Shown here in pieces: positions 34,334 through 42,527 of a DNA stretch of 64,000 bases; position 1 is the first letter of the stretch, and every line of letters starts with the position of its first letter. The notes beneath the pieces were generated by a model that saw only the letters and a program-made list of their open reading frames with translations, was not told the DNA's origin and did no database searches. The position numbers were made by a program, and so were the translations under genes. The DNA is taken from positions 1 to 64,000 of the forward strand of contig JAZNGM010000002.1 of the NCBI GenBank assembly GCA_045576455.1. Reading direction: 5' to 3'. The DNA comes from RGIG4034 sp045576455. Lineage in GTDB: Bacteria; Bacillota; Clostridia; Lachnospirales; Lachnospiraceae.

Positions 34334-36256
34334 ATGGCAAAAAATAATACATACGATGCAAGTAACATTATGGTGTTGGAAGGTCTTGATCCTGTAAGGA
34401 AACGACCGGGAATGTATATCGGAAGTACAACTACCAAAGGTCTCAATCACCTTATCTATGAGATCGTTGATAACTCAGTTGATGAACATCTTGCAGGTTT
34501 TTGTACACGTATTGAAGTATTTCTTGAAAAAGACGGTTCAGCAACCATCTCAGATAACGGTCGAGGAATCCCGATTGAAATGCATGAAAAAGGAATCAGC
34601 GCAGAGCGTCTGGTTTTTACCACCTTACATGCCGGTGGTAAATTTGATAACAATGCATATAAGACAAGTGGCGGACTCCATGGTGTCGGTTCTTCAGTTG
34701 TTAATGCTTTATCTACCTCTTTAATCGTCCGTGTATCAAAAAACGGATACATTCATGAAGATAAATATTCACGCGGCACACCGGTCGTAGATTTAATTAA
34801 CGGTTTACTTCCAACCATAGGTAAAACGAAAGAAACCGGAACATGGATTAACTTCACGCCGGATGATACTATTTTTGACAATGTAAAATTCCGTGCTGAA
34901 GATATAAAAAGCCGTTTACACGAAACAGCTTACCTTAATCCTAAGCTTACCATTATATTTGAGGACAGACGCGGAGAAGAAGTTGAACACATTGAATTTC
35001 ACGAAGAAGAAGGAATCGTCGGCTTTGTAAAAGACATCAACCAAAACAAGGAAATGTTACATGATGTAATATTCTTTTCCGGTGAAAGCGAAGGAATTGC
35101 AATTGAATGTGCATTCCAATATGTAAATGAATTTCATGAAAATGTATTAGGCTTCTGTAACAATATATATAACGCAGAGGGCGGCACTCACATTACAGGC
35201 TTTAAAACAATTTTTACAAACGTTATTAATACATATGCCAAAGAACTTGGAATCTTAAAAGAAAAAGATTTAAACTTTACCGGAGCTGATGTACGAAACG
35301 GCATGACCGCCGTAATTTCCATCAAGCACCCGGACCCCCGCTTTGAAGGACAGACAAAAACAAAACTTGATAACCAGGATGCAACAAAAGCCGTTTCCAA
35401 AGTGACCGGCGAAGAAATCGTGCGTTTCTTTGACCGTAATCTTGATACACTTAAAACGGTTATTTCGTGCGCCGAAAAAGCAGCTAAAATCCGTAAATCA
35501 GAAGAAAAGGCAAAAACCAATATGTTAACTAAGCCTAAATTTTCTTTTGATTCTAACGGAAAACTTGCCAATTGCGAATCCAGGGACCCTTCCAAATGTG
35601 AAATCTTTATCGTAGAAGGTGATTCTGCAGGCGGTAGTGCCAAAACCGCACGAAACAGAATGTATCAGGCAATACTTCCAATACGAGGAAAAATATTAAA
35701 CGTCGAAAAAGCAAGTATTGATAAAGTTCTGGCAAATGCTGAAATCAAAACAATGATAAATGCTTTTAACTGTGGATTTTCTGAAGGCTACGGCAATGAC
35801 TTTGATATTAACAAATTACGTTATGATAAGATTATCATCATGGCAGATGCCGACGTAGACGGTGAACATATCTGTACGCTTTTATTAACGTTATTTTATC
35901 GTTTCATGCCACAGCTTATATACGAAGGACATGTATACATCGCTATGCCGCCTTTATATAAGGCCATGCCGAGCAAGGGAGAAGAAGAGTATCTTTATGA
36001 TGATGCCGCCCTTGCCAAATACAGGGCAAAACATAAAGGTCCATTTACCTTACAGCGCTATAAAGGTCTTGGTGAAATGGACGCTCAGCAGTTATGGGAT
36101 ACTACATTAAATCCGGAAACCAGACTTCTTAAAAAGGTTGAAATTGAAGATGCCATTAAAGCATCGAACACAACGGAACTTCTGATGGGAAATGAAGTAC
36201 TTCCACGAAAAGAATTTATATACACGCATGCTACCGATGCGGAACTTGACATTTAG
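34334..36256 (+). CDS. parE: Type IIA topoisomerase subunit B (ParE/GyrB-like)
   Basis: A 640-residue GHKL ATPase subunit. Visible parts: RPGMYIGST, IYEIVDNSVDEHL (ATP/Mg site), DNGRGIPI, GGLHGVGSSVVNALS, the transducer region, and the TOPRIM domain with VEGDSAGGSAK and MADADVDGEHI. It hydrolyses ATP and forms the heterotetramer with the ParC-like subunit encoded 11 bases downstream. The pair sits with recG, rsmD and coaD rather than near dnaA/recF, which favours the topoisomerase IV-like second set over the primary gyrase. The start follows GAGGGG. Confidence 0.82.
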   Translation: MAKNNTYDASNIMVLEGLDPVRKRPGMYIGSTTTKGLNHLIYEIVDNSVDEHLAGFCTRIEVFLEKDGSATISDNGRGIPIEMHEKGISAERLVFTTLHAGGKFDNNAYKTSGGLHGVGSSVVNALSTSLIVRVSKNGYIHEDKYSRGTPVVDLINGLLPTIGKTKETGTWINFTPDDTIFDNVKFRAEDIKSRLHETAYLNPKLTIIFEDRRGEEVEHIEFHEEEGIVGFVKDINQNKEMLHDVIFFSGESEGIAIECAFQYVNEFHENVLGFCNNIYNAEGGTHITGFKTIFTNVINTYAKELGILKEKDLNFTGADVRNGMTAVISIKHPDPRFEGQTKTKLDNQDATKAVSKVTGEEIVRFFDRNLDTLKTVISCAEKAAKIRKSEEKAKTNMLTKPKFSFDSNGKLANCESRDPSKCEIFIVEGDSAGGSAKTARNRMYQAILPIRGKILNVEKASIDKVLANAEIKTMINAFNCGFSEGYGNDFDINKLRYDKIIIMADADVDGEHICTLLLTLFYRFMPQLIYEGHVYIAMPPLYKAMPSKGEEEYLYDDAALAKYRAKHKGPFTLQRYKGLGEMDAQQLWDTTLNPETRLLKKVEIEDAIKASNTTELLMGNEVLPRKEFIYTHATDAELDI

Positions 36257-36267
36257 GAGGCGTAACA

Positions 36268-38508
36268 ATGGAACAGGAAAAGATTATACGGACCGAGTAT
36301 TCGGACATAATGCAGAAATCATTCATTAACTACGCCATGAGTGTCATCATCGCCCGGGCTCTTCCGGATGCCAGAGACGGTTTAAAGCCGGTTCAGCGAA
36401 GAACACTATATGACATGCATGAACTTGGCATTAAATATGATAAGCCTTACAGAAAAAGTGCACGTATTGTCGGCGATACCATGGGTAAATACCACCCGCA
36501 CGGTGACAGTTCTATATATGACGCCCTTGTCGTAATGACTCAGGATTTTAAGAAAGGACTTCCTCTTGTCGACGGTCACGGTAACTTTGGTAATATCGAA
36601 GGTGACGGCGCCGCTGCCATGCGTTATACAGAGGCAAGACTTCAGAAAGTAACGCAGGATGGCCTTTTAGCTGACCTTGATAAAGATGTTATCGACTTTA
36701 TTCCAAACTTTGATGAAACGGAAAAAGAGCCATCTGTTCTGCCTGCAAAATTCCCAAATCTCCTTGTAAACGGTGCGGAGGGTATAGCGGTTGGTATGGC
36801 AACGAACATTCCTCCTCATAATTTAGCAGAAGTTATCGATGCCACAAAAGCATATATGAACAACGAGGATATTACGGTTAAGGAATTAATGAAATACATA
36901 CCGGGTCCGGATTTTCCGACCGGCGGTATTGTATGCAATAAAGATGAATTACTTTCTATATACGAAACCGGCCAGGGTAAAATTAAGCTTCGCGGAAAAG
37001 TTGATATCGAGAAAGCAAAGGGCGGAAAAACCAATGTGGTAATTTCTGAAATACCATTTACCATGATTGGTGCCAATATCACTAAATTTTTGCAGGATGT
37101 GGCAGACCTTGCCGAAAGCAAAAAAACAAATGATATTGTAGATATTTCAAATCAGTCTTCCAAAGAAGGCATACGTATTGTTATAGAATTAAAGAAAGAT
37201 GCAGATGTACAAAACTTCATCAACATGCTTTACAAAAAAACAAAGCTTGAAGATACTTTTGGCGTAAATATACTGGCCATTGCTAACGAACGCCCGGAGA
37301 CCATGAGCTTAAAGCAGGTTATTAAGTACAATGTCGATTTCCAGTATGAAGTTAACAAGCGTAAATACACAAACCTCCTAAAAAAAGAACAGGAAAAAAA
37401 GGAAATACAGGAAGGACTTATCAAAGCCTGCAATGTAATCGACCTTGTTATTGAAATATTACGTGGTTCTAAAGACCGTCAGATGGCAAAAGCCTGCCTT
37501 GTTGAAGGAAAAACTGACGGAATCCACTTTAAATCAAAAGAATCCAAGGTTATGGCTGCTTTACTCTGTTTTACTGAAAAACAGGCAAACGCTATTTTGG
37601 AAATGCGTTTATACAAATTAATAGGTCTCGAACTGGAAGCGCTTATCAAAGAACATGACGAAACAGTAGCCAATATATACCGTTACGAAGACATCCTTGA
37701 AAGAAGAGACTCCATGTCACAAGTTATTATGAATGAACTGGATGCACTCAAAAAAGAGTTTTCAAGACCACGAAGAACGGTAATTGAAAATGCTGAAGAA
37801 GCCGTATTCGAAGAAAAGAAGATGGAAGAAATGGATCTTTACTTCCTTATGGACCGTTTCGGCTATGCACGCTGCGTAGATGTACCTACCTATGAGCGTA
37901 ATATGGAAGCTGCTCTTTTAGAAAATTCTTATATTATCAAATGTAAAAACACCGGAAAGATTTGTCTGTTCACGAACAAGGGACAAGTGCACACCTTAAA
38001 AGTGCTTGATTTACCATTCGGTAAATTCAGGGATAAAGGCATTCCTGTTGATAATGTAAGCAACTTTAACTCCTCACAGGAAAACATAGTTTGTGTTGCA
38101 AGCCAGTCAGACCTTAATCTCTACCGTCTTGTTTTTGTAACCAAAACTTCAATGATGAAAATAGTAGACGGTGGCGAATTTGATGTAGCCAAAAGAACTG
38201 TTGCCTCAACCAAGCTTAATAATAATGACGAAGTAGTAGGTGTTGCAGTACTAACGGAACAACGCAATATTATTTTACAAACCCGCGACGGATACTTCCT
38301 GCGTTTCCCGATTGAAGAGATCCCGGAAAAGAAAAAGGCCGCTGTAGGTGTACGCGGAATGAAGCTTACCGGTAATGATTTTGTTGAAAACGTTTATTTT
38401 TCACAAAATGCCGTTGAAAACTCCGTAGAATATAAAGGCAAAAACATTGAGCTTAATAAAATCAAACTCGGCAAGAGGGATACCAAAGGAGTAAAAGTCC
38501 GCGTATGA
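36268..38508 (+). CDS. parC: Type IIA topoisomerase subunit A (ParC/GyrA-like)
   Basis: A 746-residue subunit. The winged-helix and tower regions carry YAMSVIIARALPDARDGLKPVQRRTLYDM, KYHPHGDSSIYDA (quinolone-resistance region with Ser and no usual acidic at the second site), and the catalytic tyrosine in AAMRYTEARL near residue 119. The C-terminal beta-pinwheel (about residues 520-746) has repeats such as CLFTNKGQVHTLKV and NIILQTRDGYFLRF. It is shorter than typical GyrA. Its last codons overlap the rsmD start by 4 bases (ATGA). ParC versus GyrA naming is an inference. Confidence 0.82.
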   Translation: MEQEKIIRTEYSDIMQKSFINYAMSVIIARALPDARDGLKPVQRRTLYDMHELGIKYDKPYRKSARIVGDTMGKYHPHGDSSIYDALVVMTQDFKKGLPLVDGHGNFGNIEGDGAAAMRYTEARLQKVTQDGLLADLDKDVIDFIPNFDETEKEPSVLPAKFPNLLVNGAEGIAVGMATNIPPHNLAEVIDATKAYMNNEDITVKELMKYIPGPDFPTGGIVCNKDELLSIYETGQGKIKLRGKVDIEKAKGGKTNVVISEIPFTMIGANITKFLQDVADLAESKKTNDIVDISNQSSKEGIRIVIELKKDADVQNFINMLYKKTKLEDTFGVNILAIANERPETMSLKQVIKYNVDFQYEVNKRKYTNLLKKEQEKKEIQEGLIKACNVIDLVIEILRGSKDRQMAKACLVEGKTDGIHFKSKESKVMAALLCFTEKQANAILEMRLYKLIGLELEALIKEHDETVANIYRYEDILERRDSMSQVIMNELDALKKEFSRPRRTVIENAEEAVFEEKKMEEMDLYFLMDRFGYARCVDVPTYERNMEAALLENSYIIKCKNTGKICLFTNKGQVHTLKVLDLPFGKFRDKGIPVDNVSNFNSSQENIVCVASQSDLNLYRLVFVTKTSMMKIVDGGEFDVAKRTVASTKLNNNDEVVGVAVLTEQRNIILQTRDGYFLRFPIEEIPEKKKAAVGVRGMKLTGNDFVENVYFSQNAVENSVEYKGKNIELNKIKLGKRDTKGVKVRV

Positions 38509-39062
38509 GAGTAATAGCCGGAACCGCAAGAAGCATTCCATTACAAACACCAAAAGGCGAACATACAAGACCAACCACAGACCGAATTAAAGAAACGCTC
38601 TTTAATATGCTTAACAGCAGTATATCCGGGTGCGTTTTCCTTGATTTATTCAGCGGAAGCGGAGGAATCGGTATTGAAGCCATCAGCAGGGGCGCTAAAA
38701 AAGCATATTTTGTAGAAAAAGATAAAGAAGCAATTGAATGTATTACGGAGAATCTGAAGAAATGCCGTTTTACAGACAAAGCAATTGTATTAAAACAAGA
38801 TGTAAGCGCCGCTGTTATGAGTTCGATTCATGAATGTGCCGACATAATTTTTATGGACCCGCCATATGATTTGCAAATTGAGAAAAAAATTCTTGATTTA
38901 CTGGCATCTTCTTCTATAATTAATAGTGATTCCGTCATTATTGTGGAAGCTAAACTTAATAATGATTTTTCTTATGCCGATAAATTGGGATATATCATTG
39001 TAAAAGAAAAATTATACAAGACAAATAAGCATGTTTTTCTTCAAAAGAAACCAACTGCTTAA
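38505..39062 (+). CDS. rsmD: 16S rRNA (guanine-966-N2)-methyltransferase RsmD
   Basis: A 185-residue SAM methyltransferase. N-terminal MRVIAGTARSIPLQTPKGEHTRPTTDRIKETLFNML, SAM-binding FLDLFSGSGGIGIEA near residue 45, and catalytic MDPPYD near residue 124 are all diagnostic. It methylates G966 of 16S rRNA in the 30S subunit. The ATG overlaps the topoisomerase stop. It precedes coaD, the same order as ylbH-ylbI in Bacillus. Confidence 0.93.
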   Translation: MRVIAGTARSIPLQTPKGEHTRPTTDRIKETLFNMLNSSISGCVFLDLFSGSGGIGIEAISRGAKKAYFVEKDKEAIECITENLKKCRFTDKAIVLKQDVSAAVMSSIHECADIIFMDPPYDLQIEKKILDLLASSSIINSDSVIIVEAKLNNDFSYADKLGYIIVKEKLYKTNKHVFLQKKPTA

Positions 39063-39083
39063 TATATGAAAGAGGTATATATA

Positions 39084-39572
39084 ATGAATGCAGCAATTTA
39101 CCCGGGAAGCTTTGATCCCGTAACTTACGGACACCTTGATATTATTAAACGTTCCGCTTTAATTTTTGACGAATTAATAGTAAGTGTACTCGACAATAAG
39201 GCAAAGACTCCATTGTTTTCTGTTGAAGAACGTGTTAATATATTAAAGGAAGCAACAAAGGATATCCCTAATGTAAAAATTGAGTCTTTTAGCGGATTAT
39301 TAATTGATTATGCTAAAAAGAAAGATATTCATGTAGCAGTAAGGGGATTACGTGCCATAACAGACTTTGAATATGAATTGCAGATAGCACAAACCAACCG
39401 TTTACTTTCCTCAGGTTGGCTTGACACCATGTTCTTTACAACAACACTTGAATATGCTTACTTAAGTTCTTCAAGCGTCAAAGAAATTGCTATGTTTAAC
39501 GGGGATATTTCCCAATGTGTTCCACCTTTTGTTGCGAAACTTTTATACGCTAAATACGGAATCACAAGATAA
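39084..39572 (+). CDS. coaD: Pantetheine-phosphate adenylyltransferase
   Basis: A 162-residue nucleotidyltransferase. YPGSFDPVTYGHLDII carries the HxGH-type ATP motif (T/YGH), and YLSSSSVKEIAMF is the second adenylate-binding motif. It makes dephospho-CoA from 4'-phosphopantetheine and ATP, the fourth CoA step. The ATG at 39084 is preferred over 39066 because AAGAGG lies about 8 bases upstream and the protein then begins directly with the family's MNAAIYPGSFDP. Confidence 0.95.
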   Translation: MNAAIYPGSFDPVTYGHLDIIKRSALIFDELIVSVLDNKAKTPLFSVEERVNILKEATKDIPNVKIESFSGLLIDYAKKKDIHVAVRGLRAITDFEYELQIAQTNRLLSSGWLDTMFFTTTLEYAYLSSSSVKEIAMFNGDISQCVPPFVAKLLYAKYGITR

Positions 39573-39585
39573 AAGGAGAATTTGA

Positions 39586-40200
39586 ATGAGCAGTAAAATC
39601 GAACAGCTTATCGATGAAATCGAACAGTATATTGAAGGATGTAAATATCAGCCATTATCAAGTACCAAGATTATCGTTAACAAAGAAGAGATAGATGAAC
39701 TTCTTCGTGAACTCAGGATGAAGACTCCTGATGAAATCAAGCGTTATCAGAAGATTATCAGCAATAAGGAAGCAATCCTTAATGACGCAAGGGAAAAAGC
39801 GGAAAAGCTTATCAAAGAAACAACCATTCATACTAACGAGCTGATTAGTGAACATGAAATTATGCAACAGGCATATGCGCAAGCTAATGAGATTGTTACA
39901 TTGGCAACGAAGCAAGCTCAGGAAATTTTGGATAATGCTACAACAGAAGCAAACAGCATGCGTGCTGCTGCAATGCAGTATACAGACGGAATACTGGCAA
40001 ACCTTGAAGCACTTATTACACAAACTGTACATGATGCATCCGTTCGTTATGATACTTTACTTAATTCATTGAACGGCTTTAATGATATTATTAAAGCGAA
40101 CCGTTCAGAGCTTTATCCGCAGGAAGAACCGGATATGCTTGAACTTGATTTAGAAGACGAAGAACCAACAGAGGAGCCTAAGTCTATTGATATTATCTGA
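39586..40200 (+). CDS. Coiled-coil protein of unknown function, V-ATPase subunit E/DivIVA-like
   Basis: A 204-residue protein that is almost wholly helical. Residues 1-60 contain a short DivIVA-like start (KIEQLIDEIEQYIEGC, NKEEIDELLRELRMKTPDEI). Residues 60-150 are an Ala/Glu/Lys-rich coiled coil, and the C-terminal 30 residues are acidic (EEPDMLELDLEDEEPTEEP). Such proteins in Clostridia are sometimes labelled ATPase or V-type ATPase subunit because of the coil, but no ATP-binding motif is present. It follows coaD by 13 bases with AAGGAG, so it is co-transcribed. Its 3' end overlaps the convergent ylbJ-like gene by 8 bases. Confidence 0.65.
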   Translation: MSSKIEQLIDEIEQYIEGCKYQPLSSTKIIVNKEEIDELLRELRMKTPDEIKRYQKIISNKEAILNDAREKAEKLIKETTIHTNELISEHEIMQQAYAQANEIVTLATKQAQEILDNATTEANSMRAAAMQYTDGILANLEALITQTVHDASVRYDTLLNSLNGFNDIIKANRSELYPQEEPDMLELDLEDEEPTEEPKSIDII

Positions 40201-41077
40201 TAAAAAAATATAAAACCGAAATGATTATACAATTTATAAATTTATGTATAATATATGGTTTTAAACTTATATCCGTATTTTTAAGAACGGAACGTGTTTG
40301 AAAAACACACGACAATCCGCCTATTGTAATGTAAAGAAGACTCAGAAAGATATTTACATTACTAAGTGGCAAAGCAGCCAGCCCGGCACTAATTTCAAAT
40401 AATGCAAACGTTGTACTATACAGCATTTCTACGTCGCAAAAGCGTACTGGAAATGCTGTTATTATTTGCTTATATATATAGCTTGCAGCACTTAATGCAA
40501 CCATATAACCACCCATTTTTGCGATGCTTATTAAAGCATCCGTAATGGCAACATCCAGCGAATAACAGAAGGAATACCGGTTATTTTTATTTTGAACGTT
40601 TTTTATCCCGATTAACTTAGTATGAAAGGGTATTCTTTTTTTATAATATGTATAACGCAAAACAATACCATAGAAAAGCGGCACTCCATAAAACAGACAT
40701 ACATATTTTATAGCTTGGATACCACTGATTTTTAATAAAGGTATAACGTATGTAATGATATATATAGGACTTAAATGATTACAGAACGCCAACAAATACA
40801 TGCTTTCATGATAAGATAAACGTTTATCTTCATATAATTGCCCGATAACCTTTGCTCCCATAGGAAATCCAAACAAAAATCCGGCACCAATAACATAATT
40901 TGCCTGAGAAGACAAGCGGAATAGCGGACGTAAAATAATTTCCGCAATCTTTATCAACCATGTTTCAAGGTGCATCCTTACAACCAAATTAGAAAGTATC
41001 ATAAACGGCAGAAGTGATGGTAACAAACCTGTATACCAAATAAGGATGGCATTTGAACAAATTGTTGCGAATGACAT
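40193..41077 (-). CDS. YlbJ-like sporulation membrane protein (nucleoside recognition domain)
   Basis: A 294-residue polytopic membrane protein with about seven hydrophobic segments. Features of the YlbJ/SpoIIM-associated nucleoside-recognition (Gate) family: GLLPSLLPFMILSNLV near the N-terminus, GFLFGFPMGAKVIGQLYE, and AFCNHLSPIYII. In Bacillus ylbJ follows ylbH (rsmD) and ylbI (coaD) and is needed for spore cortex formation; here the order is kept but this gene is inverted. The start follows GGGGAAA. It ends inside the last codons of the coiled-coil gene with no obvious terminator between them. Confidence 0.8.
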   Translation of the reverse strand: MSFATICSNAILIWYTGLLPSLLPFMILSNLVVRMHLETWLIKIAEIILRPLFRLSSQANYVIGAGFLFGFPMGAKVIGQLYEDKRLSYHESMYLLAFCNHLSPIYIITYVIPLLKISGIQAIKYVCLFYGVPLFYGIVLRYTYYKKRIPFHTKLIGIKNVQNKNNRYSFCYSLDVAITDALISIAKMGGYMVALSAASYIYKQIITAFPVRFCDVEMLYSTTFALFEISAGLAALPLSNVNIFLSLLYITIGGLSCVFQTRSVLKNTDISLKPYIIHKFINCIIISVLYFFIR

Positions 41078-41149
41078 ATCTTTTTCCCCTGAATTATGTT
41101 ATACTAAAGTATATTTGTGTCCAAAAAACAATATGATTAGGAAGATTTT

Positions 41150-41863
41150 ATGAGACTTGATAAATTTCTAGCTCAAAACGGTTTCGGAACACGTTCTGAA
41201 GTAAAAGAATTAATAAAAAAAGGTAAAATAACCATAAACCAAAATATAGTAAAATCTCCGGATTTAAAAGTAAATGAAAACGATTCCGTAATGGTTGAAG
41301 GAATACCGGTTAAGAATACCGGCACCGTATACTATATGCTTAACAAACCTTCCGGTGTCGTTAGTGCTACAAGAGACAATACGGACAAAACAGTAATAGA
41401 ACTATTAGAAGAAAAAGGCATTGTAACAAAAGACCTTTTTCCCGTAGGAAGGCTGGACAAAGATACAGAAGGTCTTTTAATCCTAACGCAGGACGGCATC
41501 CTGGCCCATAACCTTTTATCACCCAAAAAACATGTATCAAAAACCTATTTTGTAAAATGTCTAAATGTTTTTACGGAAGAAATGAAAAACGATTTAACAG
41601 CTGGTGTAGATATTGGTGATGAAAAGAAAACCCTTCCGGCTGAAATTAATATTTTAAATCCACACGAAATAGAACTCACTATATGCGAGGGACGATTTCA
41701 TCAGGTCAAACGCATGCTGCATGCCGTAAATAATGAAGTAACATATTTAAAAAGAATTTCTATGGGGAATGTATTATTGGATGAAAATTTAGCCCCCGGA
41801 GAATTCCGCATGCTTACTGAATCAGAGATAGAAACACTAAAAAATAATAACAGAAAGAGTTAA
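41150..41863 (+). CDS. RsuA/RluB family pseudouridine synthase
   Basis: A 237-residue protein. Residues 1-60 are an S4 RNA-binding domain (MRLDKFLAQNGFGTRSEVKELIKKGKITIN), and residues 62-235 the catalytic domain with the aspartate in VGRLDKDTEGLLILTQDG near residue 102 and the C-terminal ICEGRFHQVKRML. It isomerises one uridine in rRNA, either 16S U516 (RsuA) or 23S U2605 (RluB); which one cannot be decided here. It precedes a HAD gene by 6 bases. Confidence 0.88.
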   Translation: MRLDKFLAQNGFGTRSEVKELIKKGKITINQNIVKSPDLKVNENDSVMVEGIPVKNTGTVYYMLNKPSGVVSATRDNTDKTVIELLEEKGIVTKDLFPVGRLDKDTEGLLILTQDGILAHNLLSPKKHVSKTYFVKCLNVFTEEMKNDLTAGVDIGDEKKTLPAEINILNPHEIELTICEGRFHQVKRMLHAVNNEVTYLKRISMGNVLLDENLAPGEFRMLTESEIETLKNNNRKS

Positions 41864-41869
41864 TTATAG

Positions 41870-42526
41870 ATGAATAAGTCATATAAAGCTTTTATCTTTG
41901 ACATGGACGGTACACTTATCGATTCCATGTGGATATGGAAAGATATCGATATTGAATATCTTGGCAGATTCGGTCATGAAATTCCGGATGGACTTCAGAA
42001 AAACATTGAAGGAATGAGTTTTCACCAGACAGCCATCTATTTTAAAGAACACTTCAATATACCGGACAACCTTGATAAGATTAAAGAAGACTGGAACAAA
42101 ATGGCCTACGACAAATATACGCATGAAGTCAAGGTAAAAAAGGGCGTATTTTCTTTACTTGATTATGCTAAAAACAATAATATAAAACTTGGAATTGCCA
42201 CAAGCAACAGCAGGGAACTTACCGACCAAATCCTTAAAGTACACAATCTAACGGATTATTTTGACGTTATTGTAACCGGTTCTGAGGTAATTAACGGCAA
42301 ACCTGCGCCGGACATTTACTTAAAAGCCGCTGAAAAGCTTATGGTTTCAGTTAAAAATTGTCTTGTTTTCGAAGATATTATCCCTGGCATTAAAGCCGGC
42401 AAAAATGCAGGTATGGATGTTTGTGCCGTTCCTGATGACTATTCAAAAAGCACCTTAGAAGAGAAAAGAGCTCTGGCCGATTATTTTGTAAATTATATTG
42501 ATGAAGTTATAAATGAGGTTATATAG
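41870..42526 (+). CDS. HAD family hydrolase (beta-phosphoglucomutase-like)
   Basis: A 218-residue haloacid dehalogenase-fold phosphatase. Motif I is FIFDMDGTLIDSMWIW near residues 7-20, motif II GIATSNS, motif III the lysine in GKPAPDIYLKA, and motif IV VFEDIIPGIKAGKNAGM. The helical cap inserted after motif I puts it in subgroup I with phosphoglycolate phosphatases and beta-phosphoglucomutases. Substrate unknown. It lies between two unrelated RNA/radical genes in what looks like one transcript. Confidence 0.85.
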   Translation: MNKSYKAFIFDMDGTLIDSMWIWKDIDIEYLGRFGHEIPDGLQKNIEGMSFHQTAIYFKEHFNIPDNLDKIKEDWNKMAYDKYTHEVKVKKGVFSLLDYAKNNNIKLGIATSNSRELTDQILKVHNLTDYFDVIVTGSEVINGKPAPDIYLKAAEKLMVSVKNCLVFEDIIPGIKAGKNAGMDVCAVPDDYSKSTLEEKRALADYFVNYIDEVINEVI

Positions 42527-42527
42527 A

